Assembly (NCBI GenBank): GCA_016125425.1
Contig: WGLT01000003.1
Span: 186,001-250,000, forward strand
Direction of reading: 5' to 3'
DNA: 64,000 bases
Source: Alphaproteobacteria bacterium
Lineage (GTDB): Bacteria > Pseudomonadota > Alphaproteobacteria > Caulobacterales > Parvularculaceae
Below the pieces are notes generated by a model. The model worked only from the letters and a program-made list of their open reading frames with translations. It was not told the DNA's origin and made no database searches. The position numbers were made by a program, and so were the translations under genes. Each line of letters begins with the position of its first letter. Position 1 is the first letter of the stretch. Positions 54,408 through 63,557 of this stretch are shown here, in pieces.

Positions 54408-55521
54408 GGCGCAATTCCCCGCGCGCTTGCCCCTGCTCTCCTCCCGGGCGCGCATACCCCCATTTGTCGAGGAAGTAGCCGAGCCGCCTCGAGACTTTTT
54501 CCGCGGCTTCATCCGAGTAGTCGAACTTGTTTTTCTTGAAGCTGCGAACGGACGCAAGATAGGCGGCGAAAGCCGGCCGCGCCAGATCGAATCCGGGCAA
54601 ATTGAGGGTCGAATAGACCTCTTCGAGCGCCGCCATCGGATTTTGATCTAGCTCGGAATAGCGCAACTCGATGAAGCGGTCAGCCGGAAGGCCCGCCGAT
54701 TCCGTTTCGATCTTCCTCATCATGCGCTCGTAAACGTCGAGAATTGTTTCGTCGATATCGACATGCGCATAGTCCTGAAGAGCGAATTCCTTTAGAAGTT
54801 TTGACCAGAAATTCCGCATGGAGACAAAAACCTCATACGGATTCCGGTGGATATGAATGAATTTCGCTTCCGGGAACATTTCGAGAAGCATGGCGAGTCG
54901 CGCCGTATACGTTGGATTTTTGATGAGAAGCGGTTTTCTTCCCTGATAATGCGAAAGCTTTCGCATCAAATACAGGAACATCCGCCGCCAGCCCTCGACC
55001 TCTTCCGGCCCGCAATCGTCGAAAAACAGGCCCCGATACACGAATTCGCGAAAGGCGCGCGGAAAGTAGATGCCGTGATAGAAGGACAGGTCGCTCATAT
55101 TCGCGACGGCGATCTCGTCTTCTTGCGGGCTGTCCGGCTTCACGGGAATGTTGTCGATGAACCGGTGCTCCGGCAACGCACGCTCGAGCAGCGGCCGGAA
55201 AGCCTTCGCCAGTCCGAAAAGGTCCCATGGAAGCCCCGTCGCGACCGGCGGGACATACGCCCAGTCGCCGCTCTGGGTCATGGTGTTGTAGAGATGGGTC
55301 GTGCCCGAACGCCAATGCCCGAGAATAAAAACGGGCGGCGCAACATCCTCCGCCGCCGGCAGACGGCTTTCCATCAAAATGCGTTCGGCGGCCGAAAACG
55401 GCCATCGCCCCAGGACAGACAGGGCGATCCCTGCGCCTGCGAGAGGCTTGTCAGGCAGCCCGGCGCGGCGGACGACGGCGGCAAGCGTCCCGATATTGGC
55501 GCCGCTGAGCGGATGGGCCAT
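54382..55521 (-). CDS. Sulfotransferase family protein
   Basis: This 379-residue protein has the PAPS 5'-phosphate loop FILGHWRSGTTHLYNTMTQ and the 3'-phosphate region FIHIHRNPYEVFVSMRNFW, with IKNPTYTARLAMLLEMFP before it and a C-terminal LGYFLDKWGY. It would transfer sulfate to a hydroxyl or amine of an unknown acceptor in the cytoplasm. It is the first gene of a leftward operon with the paraoxonase-like lipoprotein and hpnA, so a lipid or hopanoid-linked acceptor is a reasonable guess. Start ATG 55521 (a TTG precedes it). Confidence 0.88.
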   Translation of the reverse strand: MAHPLSGANIGTLAAVVRRAGLPDKPLAGAGIALSVLGRWPFSAAERILMESRLPAAEDVAPPVFILGHWRSGTTHLYNTMTQSGDWAYVPPVATGLPWDLFGLAKAFRPLLERALPEHRFIDNIPVKPDSPQEDEIAVANMSDLSFYHGIYFPRAFREFVYRGLFFDDCGPEEVEGWRRMFLYLMRKLSHYQGRKPLLIKNPTYTARLAMLLEMFPEAKFIHIHRNPYEVFVSMRNFWSKLLKEFALQDYAHVDIDETILDVYERMMRKIETESAGLPADRFIELRYSELDQNPMAALEEVYSTLNLPGFDLARPAFAAYLASVRSFKKNKFDYSDEAAEKVSRRLGYFLDKWGYARPGGEQGQARGELRHDEDAGAA

Positions 55522-55720
55522 CAACGAATCCTTAACGCCGATCTCAGAATGGCCGCGTGTAGCGCAGGCGCGCGCCCTTGGCCAGCGCGAAGCCCGCTGC
55601 GACAGCGCTCGCCGCGGCGCCCGCGAAGCTTATGGTTAATCAAATTTCGCCATGATCTTGGGGGAGATTCCTCCGCGGCGGGCGAGCGCCGGAATTCGGT
55701 AAAAGTCGGGTAGACGCAAA

Positions 55721-57481
55721 GTGCACATCAGCCGCCTTATGAGCCTCGCCGGCGTCTTCGCCGCCGCGCTCTGTGCGTTTGCGGTCCCGGCGAGGGCGAC
55801 GGAGAGTTATGCGGTCGAGATAGAGGGCGTGTCCAACGGGCTCAGGGGCGCCCTCGAAAACGTCTCGGTCATCGCCGGACATAAGCGCGAGATCGCAACG
55901 ACCGCGGCCTTGCGCAGGATCGCCAGAAATGATCTCGAGAATTTTCGCACCACGCTTCAGGCCGCCGGCTACTATGCCGGAACAGCGACGGTCGAGGTCG
56001 ACGCCGAGACAGATCCGGAAAAACCGAAAGTGATATTCCGCGTCGAGACCGGGCCGAAATTCCGGATCACCGATTACGAGATCCGCTATGTCGACGAGGA
56101 CGGCTCGGACCGGCCTGCAAGCCTCGACGCAGCCGGGATGAAGGCGAACGGGGCGGCCGATGGCGCCTCACTGCAACAGACTCAGCTCGCTTTCCTGAAC
56201 GCGCTCTGGGATAAGGGGTACCCCTCGGCCCGAATCATATCGCGCGAAGCTGTAGCCGATCTCGAGGCGGGAACGGCGCGCGCGGTCTTTGTTTTCGCAA
56301 GCGGCCAACACGCGCGATTCGGTGAAATAAAGGTCAGCGGCCAGGACAGGACGTCCCCCGTCTATTTGAGGAAACTCAAAACCTGGCGACCCGGCGACAT
56401 CTATAGTCATTCAAAACTGGTCGCTTATCGCGACAGGCTCGCCGCCACGGGTCTTTTTTCGAGCATCGACGTGGAGCCAGGCGCGCCGGACACGCAAGGC
56501 CTCGCGCCCGTCCTCGTCAATGTGGCGGAGCGAAAGCGTCGAACGATCGGCGTGGGTGCGTCTTACTCGACAACCGAAGGGCCCGGCGGACGCCTCTATT
56601 TCGACTATCGTAATCTCTTCCACCACGGCGAGCTCGCGCACACGGAAATCAGCGGAACGCAAGTGCAGCAGTCCATCGGCGTCACCCTCGACAAACCGCT
56701 GCCCGCCATGCCCGGCAGCGCATTCGCGACATTCCAGTTCAGCAATGAATCGCCGGACGCCTATCACGCGCGCACAATCCGCCTGTCGGGCGGTTTGTCG
56801 CACAAGTGGCTGCAATCACGTCTCGAAACACGCGGCGCGCTCGCTCTCGAAACCTCGAAAGTCCGCACTGACACGAGCGACGTACGGACCTACTTTTTTT
56901 CGATCCCGCTAACGACGATCTGGAACACGGAAAATGATCTCCTCAACCCGACGCAGGGCGTCAAGGTTTCGCTTTCGGCGACTCCCTATACGGGCTCGGA
57001 CAGTTTTGAGGTGAGCGAACTCAATGTGCGGTCTCGCTTCACTTTCGGCAAGCATGACCGTTTCACGATCGCCTACAGAGGCCGGCTTGGCTCCATAGTC
57101 GGCTCGCCCCTATCAAGCATCGCTTCAAACAAACGCTTTTACGCCGGCGGCGGCGCATCGGTGCGCGGTTATGGCTACCAGCTCATCGGACCGCTCGACG
57201 CGGAGAATAACCCGGTCGGGGGGCGATCCGTGATCGAGGGCGCGATCGAGACCCGCGCGCTCGTCACGCGCAAGATCCAAGTCGCCGCCTTCGCCGATAC
57301 GGGGTCGATTTCAGAAAGTTCGACGCCGGATTTCGGCCAACGCTTCTTTATCGGGGTGGGCGGCGGGGTGCGCTATCTAACGCCGGTCGGCCCGATCCGT
57401 CTTGACGTCGCTTTCCCGACTGACCGGCGCGCCGTCGATAACGCCTTCCAGATTTACATCTCGTTGGGGCAGGCGTTCTGA
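55721..57481 (+). CDS. tamA: TamA-type BamA-family outer membrane protein
   Basis: This 586-residue protein has a signal peptide (LAGVFAAALCAFAVPARA) and N-terminal POTRA repeats (about 30-260; for example TTLQAAGYYAGTATVEVDAE and KVSGQDRTSPVYLRKLKTW). A C-terminal 16-strand barrel carries the Omp85 motif VRGYGYQLIGP and ends in GPIRLDVAFPTDR ... FQIYISLGQAF with a terminal Phe. With TamB it inserts outer-membrane proteins or moves phospholipid. GTG start. Its stop overlaps the tamB start by one base (TGATG). Confidence 0.94.
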   Translation: MHISRLMSLAGVFAAALCAFAVPARATESYAVEIEGVSNGLRGALENVSVIAGHKREIATTAALRRIARNDLENFRTTLQAAGYYAGTATVEVDAETDPEKPKVIFRVETGPKFRITDYEIRYVDEDGSDRPASLDAAGMKANGAADGASLQQTQLAFLNALWDKGYPSARIISREAVADLEAGTARAVFVFASGQHARFGEIKVSGQDRTSPVYLRKLKTWRPGDIYSHSKLVAYRDRLAATGLFSSIDVEPGAPDTQGLAPVLVNVAERKRRTIGVGASYSTTEGPGGRLYFDYRNLFHHGELAHTEISGTQVQQSIGVTLDKPLPAMPGSAFATFQFSNESPDAYHARTIRLSGGLSHKWLQSRLETRGALALETSKVRTDTSDVRTYFFSIPLTTIWNTENDLLNPTQGVKVSLSATPYTGSDSFEVSELNVRSRFTFGKHDRFTIAYRGRLGSIVGSPLSSIASNKRFYAGGGASVRGYGYQLIGPLDAENNPVGGRSVIEGAIETRALVTRKIQVAAFADTGSISESSTPDFGQRFFIGVGGGVRYLTPVGPIRLDVAFPTDRRAVDNAFQIYISLGQAF

Positions 57482-60400
57482 TGCGGCGCCTGGTCCTCAT
57501 GCTGGCGCTCGCCGCCTTCGCGCTTTCCGCCGTCGCCGGCGTAGGACTCGCCCTGCTCTTTCACACGCCGCCAGGCCGGCACTTCCTGGCCTCGCTGATC
57601 GAGCCGTCTCTCGGCGACGCGCTGGGCGGGCGAGCCACGATCGGATCGCTCGGGGGCGCGCTGCCCAATAATCTCATCCTGAGTGACGTATCGTTTCGCA
57701 GCGAAGATGCGGACTGGCTGCGCATCGACCGCGTCGAAATGGACTGGTCGGCGCTTGCGCTGCTCGGAGACAAAATCAGAATTCGCAAACTTGACGTAGA
57801 CGGCGTTCATCTTCTTCAAGCGCCGCCCGAAACAGCCCGCGCCGAAGACGAAGCGGCGGCCTTCACGCTCCCGTCTCTACCCCGTCGCTTGCCCGATCTC
57901 GCCGTGAAGCAAATCACAATCGCCGACATAGACGTCGACGAAAGCGTATTCGGCGCGCCGCTGCACCTCGACGCGTCGGGCGGCGTGGTTATGCATGGCG
58001 GGATGCTCTCACTCATGCTTAACGCCACCAGCGCCGGCGACACTGACACGATCAATGCGACGATGGAATTCGATCAGAACGCCAACCATGGCGCTGTCGA
58101 CATTGTCGCGGCTTCTGCGTCCGACGGATTTCTCGCTTCGCTCGCCGGTCTTGACGGCGAACTCTTTCTGAAAGCCGCAGGCGAAGCGCCGCTCAATGCT
58201 TTCAAGATGCGGATGGAAGCCGCCGCTGGCGAATTCGGCGCGGCCACGCTCGCTTTTGCCGGCGATCTTCTAAAATCCGATCAAATAGTCCTGTCGGCGG
58301 AAGGCGACGCGACTTTGGGCCCAAAGCTTCAAAACCTTTCGGAGATTATCGGGTCCCGGCTGCAATTCGCCGTTTTGCTGAGCCAGTCGGGCGCGACCAC
58401 TAAACTGGCGATTGAAAAACTTAAAGGCGACGCCGGAGAGGCTTCAGGAACGCTGATCTGGCAGACAAACAAGTCGCGCGCGCAGACGCTCGCGGGCGAC
58501 ATCTCGGCCGAATTTTCGCCTACGTTCGAGCCCGGCATCCAAGCGATGACCGGCCCGCGCGCGCGCCTGACGTTTCGTCTCCTCCCTGTCGCCCTGAATT
58601 ATCAGCTCGACGCAAATCTGGAGACGCCCAAGGCCGCTCTTCTCATCGAGAAAGCGCAAACCGATCTCGAGAGCCGCCTGAACGGTCTCCTGACGCTTCA
58701 GATGAAGCCCGACGCGGAGCTTCCTGTCCTCCTCAAAGACGGCGTTACGGCTCAGGCGTCGGCGGACCTGAACGCCGCCGGCCTGTCGACATTGCAGCAA
58801 TTCCATATTGAAAGCCCGAGCGGCCTCGATTTCGAGGGGGAAGCGCGGTTCAATGCGTCGAGCAAAGGGATCGCGCTCGGCGGCGACTTGTCGGCGGCGC
58901 CGAAAACGGTCGCCGCGGCGACCAGCGCAGTGACCGTCGACAAACCGATCCGGGCCGCGATCTCCGTATCCGGAACCATGGACCGGCTTTCCGGCAAGAT
59001 CGATATCGATTCGCCCTCGATCGCCGGCGAAGGCGGCGCGATACCGCCCTCGACGACGACCATTCAATTTGTTCGCAAAGGGGCGACGCTTTCCGCAGAC
59101 ATATCCGGCCGCGCCAAGAGCGCCGCCGGGTCGCTGAAAGGGCGCGTCGAGCTCGATGGGGATGCGATCACCGTTTCCTCGCTAGCGCTCCAAGCCGCCG
59201 CATTCGCCCTCAATGGGTCGGCGTCTTACGATGGCGCCCGTCAGACGGCTGCGATCGACCTTAGCTATCGGGGCGACCACGGCGCCGAACCCTGGCCGGG
59301 CGTCAAGCTGACGGGGGAAATCGAGGCGAAAGGCGCGCTCGATCGACGCGGGGCGGCCGGCAATCGACTTGCGTTAACAGCCCGGAACATCGCGCTCGGC
59401 GACGACATCCGCGCGCAAAGCCTGACTGCGCAGGCGTCGGGCCCGGCTAAGGCGATCCAATTCGAGGCGCATGGAGACGGGCTTCTTCTGCCGGCCGCCG
59501 GAGCCGTGGATTCTCTCGCCATCGGCGGCGAGGCCGACTTGCGCGGGTCGCCCGAGATCAAGCTGACGACGCTCAACGCGATCATTTCCGGGCTTGCCGT
59601 GGCGTTGAAGCAGCCGGCGCAGATCAGCTTCGACAAAGGCTTAGGCGTGAAAGGGCTCGCGGCTTCCCTGGGGCGCGCCGGATCGCTCTCGCTCGACGCC
59701 GATTTGAGCAAGACCCGCTGGGCCGGAGATCTGGTGCTTGTCGATGCGCCGCTCCCCCGCGGCGACGGCTATGCAAGTCTGACACTCAATCTCGATACTG
59801 ATCGGCCCATTCCCGCCAGGGGCGAACTCTCGCTGCGCGCCTCGATCTCCAAAGAGAACGAAGCCGCGATCAGCGGACCGTTTTCCTGGGACGGCGACAC
59901 TTTGCGTTTTCGCGACAGCAATCCGAAAAATGGCGCGGAAATTTCTCTTGCCTTGCCCGTTAAATTGAAGAGAACGCCGTCTCTATCGATCGAGACAGCG
60001 GGTCAAATGTCCGGCGCCGTCGACTATGCCGGTCGGGTTGAGGAATTCGCGCCGTTTCTGCCGACCAGCCTGCAATCTCTCGAAGGCGCACTGACTGCGC
60101 ACGCCGTCATCGAGGGAACGATCGACAGTCCGAAAATCGACGGCCGCGTTACGCTTGCAAAGGGCGCTTACACGGAATTGGCCTCCGGCCTCAGCTTCAC
60201 AGGAATCGAAGGCGCCTTGAACGCAAGGGCGTCGAACGACGAAACCACGGTCGCATTCGACTTTTCGGGTCACGGCATCGGTCAGTCCGGAAAAACCTTA
60301 ACGCTCGCCGGGCGAACGACCCTCGGCGCGGGCAGCCGGATTGACGCCGAAGTCACTGCAAAGGGCGCACGCTTTTCGACCGGACCGATCCAATCAGCCT

Positions 60401-61317
60401 CTCTTTCCGGCGCAGTGAAACTTGCAGGCCCGCTCGACGCCATCAAGGCGGAGGGCGCGCTGACCGTCGACGAACTCAACGCGTCTCTGGCTGCGCCGTC
60501 CTCCGCCGGTCTTGTCGGAATTACGGTCGTCTCCGCCGACCAGGCCGATAATTCTCTCACCGCGCCTAAATCCGCCGCCGCGCCGGCGCCGCCGATCGTT
60601 CTCGACATCACTGTCAGCGCCGACGACCGCATATTCGTCCGCGGACGCGGCCTCGAAAGCGAATGGACGGCCGATCTGCGCGCCTCGGGAGACGCGCGCG
60701 AGCCGCTCATCATGGGCTCTGCAAGCTTGAAAAGAGGTTATCTCGATTTTTCGGGACGGCGCTTCACGCTGACCAAAGGTCAAATCGATTTCGACAAACT
60801 TCAGCGGAATAATCCCACTCTCGACATTCGCGCTGAATACGCCGCCGCCAACAACGTCACCGCGGCGATTGAAATCACCGGCCGCGCGCAGTCCCCGTCC
60901 GTCTCGCTGACTTCAACGCCGCCCCTGCCGACGAATGACGTCATGGCGCTCGTGCTTTTCGGAAAGCAGACAACGGACCTCACCGCCATGGAATCGTTGC
61001 AGGTCGCCGCGGCGCTCGCGCAGCTCAGCGGCGTCGGTCCGTTCGGCGGTTCGGGCGGCGGCATTACGGGCGTCGCGCGCCGGACACTCGGACTTGATCT
61101 TCTCAATGTTGACATCGGCGCGAACGCCGGCGAGAGCAAACTTGAAGTCGGCAAATATGTCGCACAAGGACTGTTTGTCTCCGCCACGCAGGACGTGCAG
61201 GGCAAGAATGGCTCCGTACGGGTTCAGTACGACATCACCCCGTCAATCACCGTCGAAACTCAGTTACAACAGGACGGCCAGCAGACGGTCTCCGCCAACT
61301 GGAAGCACGATTTCTGA
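57481..61317 (+). CDS. tamB: TamB-type translocation and assembly module protein (DUF490)
   Basis: This 1278-residue periplasm-spanning protein has one N-terminal membrane helix (MLALAAFALSAVAGVGLALLF) and then long repetitive beta-taco sequence. The C-terminal DUF490 part has KGQIDFDKLQRNNPTLDIRAEY, LPTNDVMALVLFGKQTTDL, LDLLNVDIG and VRVQYDITPSITVETQLQQDGQQTVSANWKHDF, as in TamB. It bridges the inner membrane to TamA and has been linked to anterograde phospholipid transport. It is coupled to tamA. Confidence 0.95.
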   Translation: MRRLVLMLALAAFALSAVAGVGLALLFHTPPGRHFLASLIEPSLGDALGGRATIGSLGGALPNNLILSDVSFRSEDADWLRIDRVEMDWSALALLGDKIRIRKLDVDGVHLLQAPPETARAEDEAAAFTLPSLPRRLPDLAVKQITIADIDVDESVFGAPLHLDASGGVVMHGGMLSLMLNATSAGDTDTINATMEFDQNANHGAVDIVAASASDGFLASLAGLDGELFLKAAGEAPLNAFKMRMEAAAGEFGAATLAFAGDLLKSDQIVLSAEGDATLGPKLQNLSEIIGSRLQFAVLLSQSGATTKLAIEKLKGDAGEASGTLIWQTNKSRAQTLAGDISAEFSPTFEPGIQAMTGPRARLTFRLLPVALNYQLDANLETPKAALLIEKAQTDLESRLNGLLTLQMKPDAELPVLLKDGVTAQASADLNAAGLSTLQQFHIESPSGLDFEGEARFNASSKGIALGGDLSAAPKTVAAATSAVTVDKPIRAAISVSGTMDRLSGKIDIDSPSIAGEGGAIPPSTTTIQFVRKGATLSADISGRAKSAAGSLKGRVELDGDAITVSSLALQAAAFALNGSASYDGARQTAAIDLSYRGDHGAEPWPGVKLTGEIEAKGALDRRGAAGNRLALTARNIALGDDIRAQSLTAQASGPAKAIQFEAHGDGLLLPAAGAVDSLAIGGEADLRGSPEIKLTTLNAIISGLAVALKQPAQISFDKGLGVKGLAASLGRAGSLSLDADLSKTRWAGDLVLVDAPLPRGDGYASLTLNLDTDRPIPARGELSLRASISKENEAAISGPFSWDGDTLRFRDSNPKNGAEISLALPVKLKRTPSLSIETAGQMSGAVDYAGRVEEFAPFLPTSLQSLEGALTAHAVIEGTIDSPKIDGRVTLAKGAYTELASGLSFTGIEGALNARASNDETTVAFDFSGHGIGQSGKTLTLAGRTTLGAGSRIDAEVTAKGARFSTGPIQSASLSGAVKLAGPLDAIKAEGALTVDELNASLAAPSSAGLVGITVVSADQADNSLTAPKSAAAPAPPIVLDITVSADDRIFVRGRGLESEWTADLRASGDAREPLIMGSASLKRGYLDFSGRRFTLTKGQIDFDKLQRNNPTLDIRAEYAAANNVTAAIEITGRAQSPSVSLTSTPPLPTNDVMALVLFGKQTTDLTAMESLQVAAALAQLSGVGPFGGSGGGITGVARRTLGLDLLNVDIGANAGESKLEVGKYVAQGLFVSATQDVQGKNGSVRVQYDITPSITVETQLQQDGQQTVSANWKHDF

Positions 61318-61331
61318 GGACGGAAAAAACA

Positions 61332-61357
61332 GGCGGACCGGATCGCCCCGGTCCGCC
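61332..61357. terminator. Bidirectional intrinsic terminator
   Basis: A perfect 10-bp stem (GGCGGACCGG / CCGGTCCGCC) with a 6-base loop stands between two convergent genes. CTTGTTCTTCTCC follows on the plus strand and TGTTTTTTCC on the minus strand, so it can end both tamB and the leftward gene. Confidence 0.85.
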
Positions 61358-61389
61358 CTTGTTCTTCTCCGCGCGATCGAGCTCTTCCC

Positions 61390-63408
61390 CTAATTCCTCA
61401 AAAAGGGCTTGAGCGCCCGATTCCGGCCGGTGCCGTCCGGCAGGTCGGTCCAGAAGCCGTCGATCCAGGGATGGTCGGCGGGATCGAATTTGCCGGACGC
61501 ATCGATCACGAACGGCCCAACCGAGACGAAATTCGCCAGCATCGCCTTGTCGTCCTCGCTGTAGAGCGCCTCGGCCCAGGCGGCGTCGATCCGGCCCGCC
61601 TCATCGCTCAGCAGGAAGTCGCGCAGCCAGGCGATGAACGCGGGCTCAGCCTTCAGACTCGAAGGAACGACGAGATGCGAATTGCCCTCATAATCGCCGA
61701 CGAAAGTCGCGCCGAATTTCTCCGCCTCCGCCTTCTGGGCGTCGCGGTCGGCGACGATCTGCGGAATACACAACTTGCATGTCCCCGAGATCATGAAATC
61801 GGCGAAGCGCTTTCTGAGGCCCACGGGATCGCTTGCGATCGCACCGAGCCATTGGGCGTCGCGCGCCGCGTCGTCGGCCGCCGGAAAGAGCCCGGTCGAT
61901 AGGTCGTAAATCCCGTTATAATAGGTCGCCGTCGAGACGCCGATTTTCTTCATCCACACCGCCGGATCGAGGCCGTTCGCCGTGAAATAGTCTTTCGCGC
62001 CCTGAAGCGCGGCCGTGGTGCGGCCGAGATAGACATGCTGGCCCGCGAGCACGATGGTCCAGGCCTGGTCGGCGCGCCCGGCCGCGCGCAGGGCGGCGTC
62101 GAACTGCACGGCGTAATTGGCCGTCAGCCAGCCCAGCGCATAGCGGAAGCTCTCGCCCGACGCGTCCGGATTCTTCGCCTTCAGCGCGTCGCCCATGCCC
62201 CAGTAGTAATTGGTCATGCGCCAGAACGGGTTGGCGAAGTTCCAGATTTCGTTCCCGATCTCCTGATAGAGCGTGTAGTTTTTCGGATAATTCTCCGAAG
62301 CGAGCGCGGCCGCCACCTTGTCGGCGTAATTGCGCCATTCCGGCGAGGCGGCGACGGCGTCGAAATTCGCCTGCCCGAAGGCCCGGATCGCCAGCGCATC
62401 CGACTGGTATTGGGCGTCCTCGATTCCGTCCGGCGCGCCGAGCAGGGGCGGCACGTTGATCCACAGCGCCGTGTCGGTCTTGACCGCAAGATCGACCATC
62501 AAGGCGAGCGGCGCGCCGCGCGGCAGGTCCGGCGCATCGGCGTTACGGGCCGGATTCGAGCCCCAGCCGAACATCTGCTTCGTCGAGAGCTCGGAGACCT
62601 TTCTGATCCATGTCGTATTGGTCTGCGCGACATCCATCATGCGCAGGACCTTATATTGCGACAAAAGCGCGACATATTTCGGCGAGAAAATTTCGCCGGC
62701 GTTGATCGCCGCTTCGTCCTCCTTGCGGTAGAGCCGCGGATTGGAGAAGCCCGCGCCGATGCGCGTCAGTTCGACGCGCGCCCAGCCAGTGTCGTTCGCC
62801 GGATAGACGCATTCGATCCGGTGCGCGTTCACGTGCACGGTCGGTTTGCCGAAGCCGCAGCGCGCGTCGGCGTCGCCCTGCCAGTCGAAGACATAGGTCC
62901 CGGCGTAATAATCGGGATAATAGCGCGCGCCGAAACGAAACAGACCGGAAGCGATGAATCCCTTGCCGCCGTCGTATCCGGCCGGCAGACGCGTCGGCAG
63001 CATCGTCGTCTTGTCGATCACCCCGGCGTTGTATAGTTCGGCGAAACTCATGTCGGCGAGGCCGGAGTTCCACTCCCCGTGCGCCGCCCACGCATAGCCG
63101 CTCGATTGCAGAAGGTTCAGGAACTTGTCTTCAAGGCTCCAGTAGGCAATCCCGTCCAGCCCCAATTGCATGATCGGTTTGCCGTCATCGGTGTTGGGGA
63201 AGGTCGCGCTCGCGGAGGATGGCGCGCTGGCGGGGGTATCGGACGAACTGCTCGGAGACGGGGCGCCGCTCGAAGAAGACGGCGCGTCGCCGGGCGAACT
63301 CACCGCTCCCTGAACGGACGTCGTCGGATCGGTATAGTCGCTCCGTGCGGTGCAGGCTGCGGCAAGGCCCAGAACAACCGCGCCAACCCAAGAAAAATTC
63401 CGCCGCAT
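61390..63408 (-). CDS. Secreted or lipid-anchored TIM-barrel-like protein (putative glycoside hydrolase)
   Basis: This 672-residue protein has a signal with Cys at about 19 (LGLAAAC, a loose lipobox) and a Ser/Pro-rich linker (about 25-70). A large domain begins MQLGLDGIAYWSLEDKFLNLL and contains ALMVDLAVKTDTALWINVPPLLGA, YQEIGNEIWNFANPFW (Glu about 387 in a GH-A-like NE motif), TIVLAGQHVYLGR and GDYEGNSHLVVP. It probably folds as a barrel and may cleave or bind a polysaccharide, but no named family is certain. AAGGAGG fixes the start at 63408. It is monocistronic. Confidence 0.75.
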   Translation of the reverse strand: MRRNFSWVGAVVLGLAAACTARSDYTDPTTSVQGAVSSPGDAPSSSSGAPSPSSSSDTPASAPSSASATFPNTDDGKPIMQLGLDGIAYWSLEDKFLNLLQSSGYAWAAHGEWNSGLADMSFAELYNAGVIDKTTMLPTRLPAGYDGGKGFIASGLFRFGARYYPDYYAGTYVFDWQGDADARCGFGKPTVHVNAHRIECVYPANDTGWARVELTRIGAGFSNPRLYRKEDEAAINAGEIFSPKYVALLSQYKVLRMMDVAQTNTTWIRKVSELSTKQMFGWGSNPARNADAPDLPRGAPLALMVDLAVKTDTALWINVPPLLGAPDGIEDAQYQSDALAIRAFGQANFDAVAASPEWRNYADKVAAALASENYPKNYTLYQEIGNEIWNFANPFWRMTNYYWGMGDALKAKNPDASGESFRYALGWLTANYAVQFDAALRAAGRADQAWTIVLAGQHVYLGRTTAALQGAKDYFTANGLDPAVWMKKIGVSTATYYNGIYDLSTGLFPAADDAARDAQWLGAIASDPVGLRKRFADFMISGTCKLCIPQIVADRDAQKAEAEKFGATFVGDYEGNSHLVVPSSLKAEPAFIAWLRDFLLSDEAGRIDAAWAEALYSEDDKAMLANFVSVGPFVIDASGKFDPADHPWIDGFWTDLPDGTGRNRALKPFLRN

Positions 63409-63557
63409 GCCGGCAACCTCCTTACGCAACGCCCATCTTGTCCCGCCACATCGACCATATGGTCGAACCGGAAACGGAAGGTCAACGCAAAGAGTCCATT
63501 TGAAATGCTCAACTTTTTTTCATGTGACAGGACGCTAATGTCCGTACGTCGCACGCG

